The notes: generated by a model not told the origin, from the letters alone. Positions 35,441 to 43,228 are shown, numbered from the stretch's first letter. The stretch: 64,000 bases of DNA from Exiguobacterium sp. BMC-KP (GCF_001275385.1 NZ_LGIW01000015.1:1054001-1118000), one strand, 5' to 3'. Numbers and translations are program-made.

Positions 35441-36923
35441 CGCCCTCACCCTTCCAACCACCGACGACATCGTTCAGCTCTGTGAGCTCGTCACGTACGT
35501 CTTTGAGCACGTCCTTGATGATGCCACCCTCCGCCTTGGCTAAGGCTTCTCCCGTCGCTTGTGCGAGCTGTTGCGTCGGATTAGGGACAGCATCGCCCGA
35601 AGGCAAGTCGTACTTCTCGTCTGGTAGCGGTTCGAGTTCCTTGCCGAGCAATGGACCGATGACCGCCCGCTTCTCGTTGACGGAAAGGGATGCCCCTGTC
35701 TTGTCGAGTGCGGAGATGATCAGTTCGCCATCCGTGAGTTCTGGTGCACCGAGCGCTACCTTCACATGCTTGAAGCCGTAGGAAGGCAATAGCAAGCGGT
35801 TGAACAGCATCTCGATCTCGACGCGTTCGGGTTGGAAGACCTGTTCCTCTGCGATGCGGCGTGCTTCCTCGACCGTGGCGCGGTTGTAGTCGCTCGACAG
35901 CCCCACGTAGACCGGAGGCAAGCGGAAGACGGACAACAGCTTGTCCCGTGCCTTGTCGTCGTACTCCAAGAACAAAGCGTCCTTCTGGAGCATGTCGGTC
36001 ATCGATTTGAGTTCGACCTTTGGTGCTTGCTTGCTTTCGCCTGTCGGATCTTCGTCGACGCCATCCAGTTCGATGACAAGAATCTTGTGTTGGGCGTTCT
36101 CGTTGCCGACATCATTCGCATATTGGCTTAATTGTTGTTCACTCGCTTCCGACAGTTGACCGTTCGAAACGATGATTGCCGCAGGAAGGTGACGCCCTTG
36201 CGTGAAGTAACGGTAGTTCAGTTCTTCCGCTTTGCGTGCCCCTGCGAGTGATGGGACATGCCCAATCCAGCGCGGGATGCCATAATCCGCGTCTCCGAGC
36301 TTCCAGTGCACGATCTCCGTTGCCGTCCCGACTGCACCCTCCGGTAGATAGTCACCTGTCAGGCGGTCCATCGGTCGCGGATCATTGAACTGCTTGAAGA
36401 ACAGTTTCTGACCAAGTCGGAACCGTCGAAAGGCACGCTGTGCGGTCTTCTTGGCGCCCATCCGCTCGATCGTCACCTCGACGGGTGCACCGGGCTTGCT
36501 GACTTGCATGTCATCAGGATTGACGCGGATCAGTTCGATGACATCACCCTTCGGATCACGTAAAACTTCAATGAACGCCTCTCCGATGGTCTCGCGGTCG
36601 ATGACCAACTGCTTGAACACCTTCGTCAGCGGTTCGTCGAAACCCATCCAGTCGAGCGTCTCCTGTAGTTTGTTCCATTCCGCTTCTTTTGCGGCATCAT
36701 CCGACGTCTCCTCGACGTATTCCGGCATGAACCCATACCCGGCGATGTTGTGCGCATAGGCATCGATGGACTGGCGCAAGATGGTCGACTGTTCCACCAT
36801 CAGACGGAGTGATTTGCGTTCGTACGGTGGCGCAACCCACGTCCCGCTCTCCGATTCCGTCAGGAGCGACTTGACGACGGGCAACTTCACGCTATCCGCA
36901 CTCTTAATCAAATGTGCTTTCAT
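35433..36923 (-). CDS. xkdE: Portal protein (XkdE-like)
   Basis: 496 residues. PPYERKSLRLMVEQSTILRQSIDAYAHNIAGYGFMPEY at the N-terminus, GIPRWIGHVPSLAGARKAEELNYRYFTQGRHLP centrally and DYNRATVEEARRIAEEQVFQPERVEIE define the PBSX family of portal proteins. Twelve copies form the DNA entry ring. Ribosome site GGAGG. Confidence 0.92.
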   Translation of the reverse strand: MKAHLIKSADSVKLPVVKSLLTESESGTWVAPPYERKSLRLMVEQSTILRQSIDAYAHNIAGYGFMPEYVEETSDDAAKEAEWNKLQETLDWMGFDEPLTKVFKQLVIDRETIGEAFIEVLRDPKGDVIELIRVNPDDMQVSKPGAPVEVTIERMGAKKTAQRAFRRFRLGQKLFFKQFNDPRPMDRLTGDYLPEGAVGTATEIVHWKLGDADYGIPRWIGHVPSLAGARKAEELNYRYFTQGRHLPAAIIVSNGQLSEASEQQLSQYANDVGNENAQHKILVIELDGVDEDPTGESKQAPKVELKSMTDMLQKDALFLEYDDKARDKLLSVFRLPPVYVGLSSDYNRATVEEARRIAEEQVFQPERVEIEMLFNRLLLPSYGFKHVKVALGAPELTDGELIISALDKTGASLSVNEKRAVIGPLLGKELEPLPDEKYDLPSGDAVPNPTQQLAQATGEALAKAEGGIIKDVLKDVRDELTELNDVVGGWKGEGDV

Positions 36924-36934
36924 CTATCCACCTC

Positions 36935-38197
36935 CTAGAAACTCAATTTTCTTCCCTCACGTCGCTTCTTCGGCTTGACGTGGAGATACTCGACGGCATA
37001 CCTAAGCGCGTCCATCAAGTGGTTGTAATCGTCAATCGGCTTGTTGACGGACTCGCCACTCAAGCGGTCCTTGTCCCAGACATAGTTGTTGATCTCGATG
37101 ATGAAGTTCGTACAGCGAGGATGAATGATAATCTCGTACTCCTGCAAGCGGGTGATCCCGTGCATGACGCTGTCCTTGCCCTTACGTGCCCCTGTGACAC
37201 GGGTGATGCCAGAGCGACGTAATTCCTCAATCGTCTTCGGCTCCGCGCTGTCGGCAACGATATGGCGCTTGTGGACCTGCTTGTACTTAAGCATCGAAGC
37301 AATCTCGCTGTTGAGCATGCCCGTCTGGTAATGCTCGTCACAGACGTATAGCTTCTTGTTCTCCTCATCCACCTGAATGTCGATGAACGCGGTCGGATCG
37401 GTCGCAAACCCGAAGTCGAGTCCGGCATAGTTCGGAAGGTCGTCCCGTCGTGTGAATTCCTCGACACGGAACCGTTCGAATACCAGTCCATCAGCAATCC
37501 CCCACTCGCCGTCGCAAACAATCTTCGCCCGGCGTGGGTTCGTGTGATACAAGTCCTCGTAGCGTGCTCTATCCACCTCATCGAGCCATTCATTGACGCG
37601 GAACGTCGTCGTCGTGCTGAATGTGTTACTTCGTCGCGTCGCTTCATCGAAGAAGACCTTCTTGAGCCAGTGCCGCTCACTCCACGGGTTGAACGTGATC
37701 GTGACCTGCTTGAAGAAGTCGTCCGACTCATGACTCCCCCGAATCGATTCCACGACCGTCGAGAACTTGTGCTCCGTCTCGATCTCGAACGCTTCCTCGA
37801 ACCATGCCCAACAAAGCATGCCGTGCTCGACAGTAATCGACGTAATCTTGAGTGGGTCATCCAGTCCGCGGAACAGAATCTTTTGCCCCGTCGGCTTGTA
37901 CGTCAGTTCCGGCAGGGACTCATTCGTCTTCCACAGGTGTTTGACGCCTAGCCGTGCGATCGCCCACTTCAAGTCGGTATACGTCGATTGCTTGAGCGTA
38001 TTCGAGAAGCGGCGCACGACGAGTAGGTTCGCCCACGGGTGTTTCATGATCCGTTCGACGAAGTTGATGGCAGCGGTCTTCGATTTCTTCGACCCCCGTG
38101 ATCCCTTGACGACGCGGTAGAACGATTTGTCATGCCAGAAGCGGTTGTATCCGCCTCCGATTAAGTCTTTGATGCTGACGACTGGACCCTCAATCAT
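36935..38197 (-). CDS. xtmB: Terminase large subunit
   Basis: 420 residues from the ATG at 38197; an ATG at 38209 adds four codons and neither has an ideal ribosome site, as both overlap the small-subunit gene. The ATPase Walker A-like region is KGSRGSKKSKTAAINF (near residue 30), Walker B region GMLCWAWFEEAFEIE, and the nuclease domain includes YAGLDFGFATDPTAFIDIQVD with catalytic aspartates. It packages DNA into the prohead. Confidence 0.92.
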   Translation of the reverse strand: MIEGPVVSIKDLIGGGYNRFWHDKSFYRVVKGSRGSKKSKTAAINFVERIMKHPWANLLVVRRFSNTLKQSTYTDLKWAIARLGVKHLWKTNESLPELTYKPTGQKILFRGLDDPLKITSITVEHGMLCWAWFEEAFEIETEHKFSTVVESIRGSHESDDFFKQVTITFNPWSERHWLKKVFFDEATRRSNTFSTTTTFRVNEWLDEVDRARYEDLYHTNPRRAKIVCDGEWGIADGLVFERFRVEEFTRRDDLPNYAGLDFGFATDPTAFIDIQVDEENKKLYVCDEHYQTGMLNSEIASMLKYKQVHKRHIVADSAEPKTIEELRRSGITRVTGARKGKDSVMHGITRLQEYEIIIHPRCTNFIIEINNYVWDKDRLSGESVNKPIDDYNHLMDALRYAVEYLHVKPKKRREGRKLSF

Positions 38198-38609
38198 CCT
38201 CGGGCACATCCTCGACGAACGTCGGTGTCTTGACCTCTAACTCCGTGACGTCCGTGAACAAGCGGTAGCGTTTCCCGAGCAGTTCAGCGGCTTTCGTCCG
38301 TTCGGATACGGTTGGCGTCTCTTTCGACACGATCTGGAAACCTTGCCCCTGTCCGACGAGGACGGTCCCCTTTTCTTCTCCGCGTAGGACGCCCGTGAGG
38401 TACTCTAGGACTTCGTCTTGCGAGGCGATGAGGGCGGTGGTCTTACTTTTCATCCGTTCGTCTATATAGGAACGAATATTAAGTTTTGTTAAGTTCTGCA
38501 CTCCAATTACCGCTGCTGTTTTTTCGCTGTATCCTGCCCGTATTGCCGCCTGTGTTGCGTTCAAATCAATCAGATATTCGTCACAAAATCGTTGTTGCTT
38601 TGGTGTCAT
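38190..38609 (-). CDS. xtmA: Terminase small subunit
   Basis: 139 residues from the ATG at 38609. MTPKQQRFCDEYLIDLNATQAAIRAGYSEKTAAVIGVQNLTK is the classic terminase_2 DNA-binding N-terminus; the C-terminal part oligomerises. GAGGAAG lies 11 bases upstream; an upstream in-frame GTG (38618) is an alternative. It recognises the pac or cos site, probably near its own gene. Confidence 0.9.
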   Translation of the reverse strand: MTPKQQRFCDEYLIDLNATQAAIRAGYSEKTAAVIGVQNLTKLNIRSYIDERMKSKTTALIASQDEVLEYLTGVLRGEEKGTVLVGQGQGFQIVSKETPTVSERTKAAELLGKRYRLFTDVTELEVKTPTFVEDVPEDD

Positions 38610-38675
38610 CCTTGCCACTTCCTCACCCCCTCTCTCATGCTCTGCATCCAACCGACCGTATCGGCTCGACGCAAG

Positions 38676-38702
38676 GCACAAAAAAAGACACCGGTTAGGG
38701 CG
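38676..38702 (-). terminator. Terminator before the packaging genes
   Basis: AGACGCC (minus strand 38702-38696) pairs with GGTGTCT (38689-38683) with one G-U, followed by TTTTTTT. It separates the gene at 38710 from the structural operon, so a late promoter is expected at 38610-38675. Confidence 0.75.
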
Positions 38703-38709
38703 TCTCACG

Positions 38710-39018
38710 TTACTTTGTAATTTTCTCGAATGCCTCTAGAGCACTCTTGGATAACTTGAGATATTCATCCGAATTATGGTCTGTAGACATCAACTCGTAA
38801 TGTTCCTCAATTGAATCATTGATTCGATTTTGAAGCGTCTTATCATCATTGATCAACGCATCTTTATAATACGGCGCCAATGCTGCGACGAATCCTGTGT
38901 ACGCCATACCAGTCTCTAGTGCATCAGCGTTTAAAACCCCGCCTAGCCCACTTCGTCCTACCCCGTTAAAACTTTGACGAAAAGCTAGTTCCATCTCTAC
39001 GAAAAATTGATGATTCAT
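38710..39018 (-). CDS. Unrecognised phage protein upstream of terminase
   Basis: 102 residues, helical, acidic C-terminal half. The ATG at 39018 is chosen for AAGGAG eight bases upstream; a GTG at 39027 overlaps that site. More AT-rich than neighbours, and with its own terminator. No family recognised. Confidence 0.6.
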   Translation of the reverse strand: MNHQFFVEMELAFRQSFNGVGRSGLGGVLNADALETGMAYTGFVAALAPYYKDALINDDKTLQNRINDSIEEHYELMSTDHNSDEYLKLSKSALEAFEKITK

Positions 39019-39030
39019 TCGTTTCACTCC

Positions 39031-39168
39031 TTATTCAGAATAAGAAGATTTTACCATAACGTTTAGCCATTCAATAAATCGTTTTATCTTCAGCCCTTTG
39101 AACATTCGGCAGTGCATGTCGTATAGGATACGTTTGAACTCGTTGATTTCTTCTTCGACTGTTTTCAA
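39031..39168 (-). CDS. Small unrecognised phage protein
   Basis: 45 residues from a TTG start at 39168, nine bases after AGGAGG and just after the stop of the zinc-ribbon gene. An ATG at 39189 in the same frame has no ribosome site. Basic, helical sequence (EEEINEFKRILYDMHCRMFKGLKIKRF). Function unknown; probably coupled to the gene before it. Confidence 0.45.
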   Translation of the reverse strand: MKTVEEEINEFKRILYDMHCRMFKGLKIKRFIEWLNVMVKSSYSE

Positions 39169-39169
39169 A

Positions 39170-39289
39170 TCACCAATCCTCCTCTTCATAAATCGAAGAG
39201 TCGACCATACTTCCACAGTCTTTACATTCGTATATTCCTTGACTCCATTCTTCTGTTTCTCCTCCGCATAGTTCACACGTTTCTGCCAT
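39170..39289 (-). CDS. 39-residue zinc-ribbon microprotein
   Basis: Starts ATG at 39289 behind GGGAGG and reads CELCGG then, about 15 residues on, CKDCGS: two CxxC knuckles as in rubredoxin-like zinc ribbons, followed by an acidic tail. Too short for routine gene calling. Such microproteins are common in Bacillota phages; no function is known. It overlaps another, less credible frame on the same strand. Confidence 0.7.
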   Translation of the reverse strand: MAETCELCGGETEEWSQGIYECKDCGSMVDSSIYEEEDW

Positions 39290-39302
39290 CCTTCTTCCTC
39301 CC

Positions 39303-39497
39303 TTACCTCACTCCAGGCGGTTCGCCCCTGTCTAACGTCAACCGGTACAACATGTGACTCTCGTTCTTCGTACGCCCATCGCAATCCTCAATGCAGATAA
39401 TCGCTGTCTCGCTGTACAGCGTGGTGATCACACCACTACGGTTCGGCAAGGATTTATACGTCGTCTTCACGCGGTCATGCAGTTTCAGTTTCGACAA
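39303..39497 (-). CDS. Small KOW/SH3-like phage protein
   Basis: 64 residues from a TTG at 39497 with GGGAGAG seven bases upstream. LHDRVKTTYKSLPNRSGVITTLYSETAIICIEDCDG reads as a small beta-barrel with a KOW-like turn. The frame is open to an upstream ATG (39557) without a ribosome site. Function unknown. Confidence 0.5.
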   Translation of the reverse strand: MSKLKLHDRVKTTYKSLPNRSGVITTLYSETAIICIEDCDGRTKNESHMLYRLTLDRGEPPGVR

Positions 39498-39557
39498 GTG
39501 CCTTCTCTCCCTTCGTGTACTCCAAGCAACGGGCGGTACCCACTGGTTGCAGGACAC

Positions 39558-39590
39558 GAAAAAGGGACCCCACGCAGTCGTAGTATCCCT
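39558..39590 (-). terminator. Possible terminator after the phage tRNA region
   Basis: AGGGA (minus strand 39590-39586) and TCCCT (39567-39563) bracket a GC-rich loop and are followed by TTTTC. Short stem; it would end a tRNA-Pro plus tRNA-like transcript. Confidence 0.45.
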
Positions 39591-39603
39591 TCTTGCTCAT
39601 ATC

Positions 39604-39740
39604 TGTTACACGGGTAAGGATTTACACCTTACATAGTGGTTCTCATCGGTCATGTTTGCTTCTATACCACCAAAGTTAGGAGTCTTTCACTCTCTCGATG
39701 CCCCGACCAAGTGCGTCTACTTATTCCGCCACCGTGTAAC
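39604..39740 (-). ncRNA. tRNA-like RNA with enlarged anticodon/variable region
   Basis: About 137 nt on the minus strand, 17 nt after tRNA-Pro. Ends pair over 9 bp (GTTACACGG at 39740-39732 with CCGTGTAAC at 39613-39605), leaving an unpaired A as in position 73. Next to the acceptor is TGGCGGAATAAGTAGACGCA, nearly the D arm of tRNA-Leu. At the 3' side GTAAGG/CCTTAC with 7-base loop TGTAAAT imitates a T arm, but T55 and C56 are lost. Where an anticodon arm should be there is a 6-bp hairpin (CTTGGT/ATCGAG, loop CGGGGC), followed by about 60 extra bases with further hairpins (GAGT/ACTC; GTGGT/ACCAC). It is not a normal tRNA; decayed tRNA-Leu, split tRNA or an unknown structured RNA are the options. 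Confidence 0.6.
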
Positions 39741-39757
39741 TATCATATTCATATCGA

Positions 39758-39831
39758 TCTCCCCTGTAGGATTTGAACCTACGACCTCTTGGTCCCAAAC
39801 CAAGCGCTCTACCAAGCTGAGCTAAGGAGAG
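39758..39831 (-). tRNA. tRNA-Pro (anticodon UGG), phage-encoded
   Basis: 74 nt cloverleaf: acceptor CTCTCCT/AGGGGAG with C1-G72 and discriminator A, both typical of bacterial tRNA-Pro; D arm AGCTCAGCTTGGTAGAGC; anticodon stem CTTGG/CCAAG with loop TTTGGGA (anticodon TGG, G37); T arm GTAGG/CCTAC with loop TTCAAAT. No CCA is encoded. It lies inside the prophage between packaging and early genes, so it presumably supplements host translation of phage proteins. Confidence 0.95.
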
Positions 39832-39833
39832 GT

Positions 39834-39864
39834 AAAAAAACCGCCTGAAACCGCAACAGACGGT
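39834..39864 (-). terminator. Terminator directly upstream of tRNA-Pro
   Basis: ACCGTCTG (minus strand 39864-39857) pairs with CAGGCGGT (39847-39840), one G-U pair, followed by seven T that end three bases before the tRNA. Transcription from the right would stop just before the tRNA unless antiterminated. Confidence 0.75.
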
Positions 39865-40195
39865 TTCTATTTCCCTTACGCTAGGAAAGGTTGCTCGGAC
39901 AAACGCTCGCAATCCATATCAGTACGACTACATACATTGCTCTAGCTTATCCTGCAAACAACGCACGACCACTCCGCCCTGCTACGACGACTCGGAAGTC
40001 TTTCTATGTGTGTGGCTGCGTCATGCGCTGTTCGCAAGGGATAAACGTCCGATCACGCAAGGAGTGGATGACCTGTCGCTTATCCGTTGATGTACCTGCC
40101 CACTCGAAAGGAGGAACGTGTGGATTTGTACAGTACAAGCATATCGCAGAAAAGCGCGCCATCCCTTGCCGTTTCCTTTACTTATCCTTTACCTG
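39865..40195. other. Gene-free stretch between early and late regions
   Basis: About 330 bases. A 101-codon frame on the plus strand starts with a TTG and lacks a ribosome site, runs against all neighbours and does not look coding. No tRNA T-arm motif was found. A late promoter, the pac/cos site or a small RNA could lie here; I see no direct sign. Confidence 0.4.
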
Positions 40196-40218
40196 AAAAA
40201 GACGCCCCGAAGGACGTC
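40196..40218 (-). terminator. Terminator of the early operon
   Basis: GACGTCC (minus strand 40218-40212) pairs with GGGCGTC (40207-40201) across TTCG, followed by TTTTT; directly after the last early gene. Confidence 0.85.
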
Positions 40219-40222
40219 CCTC

Positions 40223-40408
40223 TCAGTCTTCTTCAATTTCTCGTAACCGTTCCACCAGGTGCAGATAGTTATATCCATCGAGTATGACCCCACCTTGAAA
40301 GAATTCCGTGACCGTCACAATCGTCCCGTCTTCGATGGCCTCGTTCGGGTGCGGGCGGAGTGCCTGACTCACGACGTACCGATAGGACTTACCAACTTCA
40401 ATGTTCAT
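40223..40408 (-). CDS. Small unrecognised phage protein
   Basis: 61 residues, beta-rich: GKSYRYVVSQALRPHPNEAIEDGTIVTVTEFFQGGVILDG suggests a small SH3-like barrel. Ribosome site GGAGGAAG. It overlaps the previous gene by 4 bases (ATGA) and is the last gene before the operon terminator. Confidence 0.6.
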   Translation of the reverse strand: MNIEVGKSYRYVVSQALRPHPNEAIEDGTIVTVTEFFQGGVILDGYNYLHLVERLREIEED

Positions 40409-40767
40409 TCTGCTTCCTCCATTCCTATAAATCCATGCCGTCTCAATGCCCTATATACCTTACCTTGCGAACATCCGAAGTCCTTCGCGATCTGCTTATA
40501 CGTCCGTCCCCAGTTCACACGCTGATGGTACAAATAGAAGAAGGTGATTTCTTCCTTATTCCCACTTTTCGGTGTTCGTGCCGTCGACCTTGCCGCCTTC
40601 TTCCATTCCACTACCAGCTCGAAGTGCTCCATGTAGCGATAGAGCGTGTTCTTCGAGACGTGGAGGTGCTGGGTGATGCCTGGTAACCTCACGCCCTCCT
40701 GCCGCATCTGGATCGCTTCCTTGCATTCGTCACGGGTCAAGGTCATGCGTTGCTTCCATGTGCTCAT
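40405..40767 (-). CDS. Two-HTH DNA-binding phage protein
   Basis: 120 residues from the ATG at 40767 (AAGGAGGGG upstream; the frame is open further but overlaps the previous gene). First HTH at about 12-45 (QEGVRLPGITQHLHVSKNTLYRYME), second at about 85-115 (TYKQIAKDFGCSQGKVYRALRRHGF). It resembles resolvase/terminase-type HTHs. Role unknown; possibly a regulator of late genes. Confidence 0.65.
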   Translation of the reverse strand: MSTWKQRMTLTRDECKEAIQMRQEGVRLPGITQHLHVSKNTLYRYMEHFELVVEWKKAARSTARTPKSGNKEEITFFYLYHQRVNWGRTYKQIAKDFGCSQGKVYRALRRHGFIGMEEAE

Positions 40768-40778
40768 ACCGCCCCTCC

Positions 40779-41072
40779 TTAAAATAACTTCTCCTGGTAA
40801 TCCCCTCGCGCGCTCTCCCGTTCCATGTTGCGCTTGATTGCCGCGAAACGCGCCTCCTGTGCGTCGTCCCACTCGCTGTGTACCTCGACTTGCGCGCGCA
40901 TCACCCAGACGCGTGAGCGGCTGATGACGCGCCCTCGTTGCGGGTATTCGCTGTGCTTATGGTGCTTGACCCACGACGTGAAGTGAAGGCGCTCCCCCTC
41001 GACGTCGAGTAATCCGAAAGTTCGTTCCTGATCCTGCGTATAGGTCGCGGCGTAGATCCCGTCCTGCATCAT
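40779..41072 (-). CDS. Unrecognised phage protein
   Basis: 97 residues. N-terminal beta hairpin region (YAATYTQDQERTFGLLDVEGERLHF) and a charged C-terminal helix. Starts within the ATGA overlap with the previous gene, so translation is coupled. No family recognised. Confidence 0.55.
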   Translation of the reverse strand: MMQDGIYAATYTQDQERTFGLLDVEGERLHFTSWVKHHKHSEYPQRGRVISRSRVWVMRAQVEVHSEWDDAQEARFAAIKRNMERESARGDYQEKLF

Positions 41073-41305
41073 TGGTTGTCCCAGTTATCGATTTCAACTG
41101 CAAATCCTCGTTCTTGAAGAATTTGCGTTGTTCCTTCGTGGCAAGAACCGTAAAAAGAATGAGTTGAGAGATAAAGACGATCTTCTGCATCCGTTTTGCT
41201 TTTCACCCAACCGCATCCCATATCCAAGTCGATCTTTAGATAGTGAGTATCTGACTTGCACTGGTTCAATTCTTCCCATGACTTAACCAATGTTCTATTG
41301 TTCAT
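41069..41305 (-). CDS. Unrecognised small phage protein
   Basis: 78 residues: LKIDLDMGCGWVKSKTDAEDRLYLSTHSFYGSCHEGTTQILQERGF reads as a compact alpha/beta domain with two cysteines. Ribosome site GGGAGATGACGAG. More AT-rich than the genes around it, which suggests separate acquisition. Function unknown. Confidence 0.55.
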   Translation of the reverse strand: MNNRTLVKSWEELNQCKSDTHYLKIDLDMGCGWVKSKTDAEDRLYLSTHSFYGSCHEGTTQILQERGFAVEIDNWDNQ

Positions 41306-41364
41306 CTCGTCATCTCCCTATTATTTTTACTTTTTATCCAGAACCACCGAGAGGCGCATGCCCC

Positions 41365-41808
41365 TCAGTAGCCGTCTCCGAAATGGTCGTGCACGATGCC
41401 AAGTAGCTTGTTCTTGATGCCGTAGTACGTCCGTGTCGAGCTGATCCGCATCTCGTGCATCACCGCGTCGTCCGAGCGGAAGTATTTCGGGTCGTAGAGT
41501 AGCTCCCACAGCAGGCGTTGCTGGTCGTCGATGAGTGATTCGTGGATGCGACAGAGAATCGTGTAGCGCTTGAGCAACATCTCGACCTCGCTCATCGTCA
41601 GTGCGTACCGTTCAACCTTGCTGCTTGGTGCCTGGTGCGTCTGGACCTCACTCGGGTTGTAGCCGGGCGTCATCTTCGTCGCCGCCATCTCTGCCATCGC
41701 CCGTTTGCTCTCGATCCGGCTCGGGAGCGTGAAGTATTCCTTCAGGTGCTTGCCCGCCGCCTTGCGTTGCTCCTTCGTCAGCTTCGTCTCGAACAGGCGC
41801 TCCTGCAT
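41365..41808 (-). CDS. ArpU-family late transcription regulator
   Basis: 147 residues. The C-terminal part, YFRSDDAVMHEMRISSTRTYYGIKNKLLGIVHDHFG, is a sigma-70 region 4-like HTH as in ArpU/RinA-type phage regulators that turn on packaging and structural genes. The position, last recognised regulator of the early operon just upstream of the late region, fits. Starts inside the end of the dUTPase gene with a GGAGG site. Confidence 0.75.
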   Translation of the reverse strand: MQERLFETKLTKEQRKAAGKHLKEYFTLPSRIESKRAMAEMAATKMTPGYNPSEVQTHQAPSSKVERYALTMSEVEMLLKRYTILCRIHESLIDDQQRLLWELLYDPKYFRSDDAVMHEMRISSTRTYYGIKNKLLGIVHDHFGDGY

Positions 41809-42344
41809 CAGTATGCCTCCATGATGCGACGGTAGTTGATGCCTTGTTTGTGTTCATACATGCCGATGATGTCCGTCTCCGTGTACCCGAACCATTCGAG
41901 GATGATGGACCATGCGGCGAACATCTTCGCGTTGCGATCAGATTGCATCAAACAGAGGTAGAGCCGGTCGAGCTTCTCGTTCTGGAGAAACAGCGTGTCC
42001 TGCTCGAACAGTGCCCGCTCGTATTCCACGCGCCGCGCAGATGCCTTCGGGTGATCCGTCATGAGCAGCGAGGCGTAGAAGTGGAGCCAGTCGATTGCTT
42101 CCTCGAGCAACTTCTTTGGGTCGCACTTCCCGTTGCTCCAGTATTTGAACGTCTTCGTCTCGTTGATGGTCTCTCCCGCTTCGACGACCATCGCGACATA
42201 GCGTTTTGTGTGCAGATCGTTCGCAAATTCATCCGGTGTGATGCCGCGTGACGCGCAGATGCTTTCATCGAGCGTGACTTGTTTCTGGCAAATCGCTTCG
42301 AGTGTGTCAAGCGAGAGGATGAGTGGGCGTGGTTCGTGTGTCAT
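41808..42344 (-). CDS. Dimeric dUTPase family protein
   Basis: 178 residues, all-alpha. The motif VVEAGETINETKTFKYW (near 53-70) with EEAIDWLHFYASLL (near 81-94) gives the two acidic metal-binding helices of dimeric (MazG-like) dUTP diphosphatases; EAGE replaces the more usual ELAE. It hydrolyses dUTP to keep uracil out of phage DNA. In staphylococci, phage dUTPases of this class also derepress satellite elements; whether this one moonlights is unknown. Ribosome site AAGGAG. Confidence 0.82.
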   Translation of the reverse strand: MTHEPRPLILSLDTLEAICQKQVTLDESICASRGITPDEFANDLHTKRYVAMVVEAGETINETKTFKYWSNGKCDPKKLLEEAIDWLHFYASLLMTDHPKASARRVEYERALFEQDTLFLQNEKLDRLYLCLMQSDRNAKMFAAWSIILEWFGYTETDIIGMYEHKQGINYRRIMEAY

Positions 42345-42375
42345 ATGTGGTAGCTCCTTCTATGTGTGGGATAGG

Positions 42376-42981
42376 TCATTCTGGTTTGCGTTTGATCGGG
42401 AAGTCGTACTTTTCGCGAAAACGAAGAAGTGTACTGTCCGAGATGCCATGTTTCCGTGCAATCTCCGTATACTTTAGTTCACCCTGTGCTAAGTCATCCG
42501 CGAGTTCGAGTTCGTTTATATCAAGCGTGCGATAGTTTGTCGGGCGCCGTTCAATCTCAGCATCGTCCATCCAGGTTCTCAAGACTTCGCGATCCACTTT
42601 GAGCATCTTGGCAATTTTATCGAGCGACTTCTTTTCTAGCTCGTACCAGACGTAGAGTTGTTCATCCGTCGGTCGTTTATCTTCACTCGGGCGCTTGTAG
42701 TCACCGACGTTTACTTCCATCACCCTGCACCACTTGGTGACCGTCGCAGGAGAGACGCCGTAGTGTGCCGCGACGTCGATTCCTTTTCCCAATCGATCAA
42801 ATTGTTCCAAGAAATCGGAACGGTCAGGCATGGGCACCCACTTCGGTACAGGGATTTCGAATTGCTTGATCAATTTCTCGATATGGTAGCGATCGACTCC
42901 CGACCATTCGCTGTACTGGCGAATCGAGATGTTGCGATCGATGAGGTAATGCTTCAACTCGGAAGCAGATGGAACATACAT
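42376..42981 (-). CDS. Protein with four successive HTH-like segments
   Basis: 201 residues. Four helix-turn-helix-like segments of about 40-45 residues are visible: SIRQYSEWSGVDRYHIEKL, GIDVAAHYGVSPATVTKWC, SLDKIAKMLKVDREVLRTWM and KYTEIARKHGISDSTLLRF. No catalytic domain. It is probably a DNA-binding regulator or nucleoid-type protein of the early region. Ribosome site AAAGGAG. Confidence 0.65.
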   Translation of the reverse strand: MYVPSASELKHYLIDRNISIRQYSEWSGVDRYHIEKLIKQFEIPVPKWVPMPDRSDFLEQFDRLGKGIDVAAHYGVSPATVTKWCRVMEVNVGDYKRPSEDKRPTDEQLYVWYELEKKSLDKIAKMLKVDREVLRTWMDDAEIERRPTNYRTLDINELELADDLAQGELKYTEIARKHGISDSTLLRFREKYDFPIKRKPE

Positions 42982-43033
42982 GACGTTCTCCTTTCTAGTC
43001 GTCTAGCTAAGTGACGGAGCGATGAAGTTTAAA

Positions 43034-43228
43034 TCAAACAAGAACTTCCCATTCTCCGTTAGAAATCGCTTTGAACGGGATATAATCGATTGTTCCATCA
43101 CTCACGTATTGCACTTTGAAACACATTCTTGGCTCAAGGTTTTCTGGTGTATATTGAACCAGTGATAAGACTTTTGGATTTTCCTGATCGTGTCTAAAGT
43201 TATAGTGATGAAGTGATTTCAAATACAT
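43034..43228 (-). CDS. Small unrecognised phage protein
   Basis: 64 residues, probable beta fold (RMCFKVQYVSDGTIDYIPFKAISNGEWEVLV). Strong ribosome site AGGAGG. AT-rich compared with the adjacent recU. Function unknown. Confidence 0.6.
   Translation of the reverse strand: MYLKSLHHYNFRHDQENPKVLSLVQYTPENLEPRMCFKVQYVSDGTIDYIPFKAISNGEWEVLV

Noticed and set aside
39891-40196. 101-codon plus-strand frame between early and late phage regions
   Set aside because: Starts with TTG, no ribosome site, composition unlike neighbouring proteins, and runs into the terminator of the convergent operon.
39841-40222. Additional phage tRNA genes in the gene-free stretch
   Set aside because: No T-arm consensus (GTTCRANTC) or acceptor-stem pairing was found on either strand.
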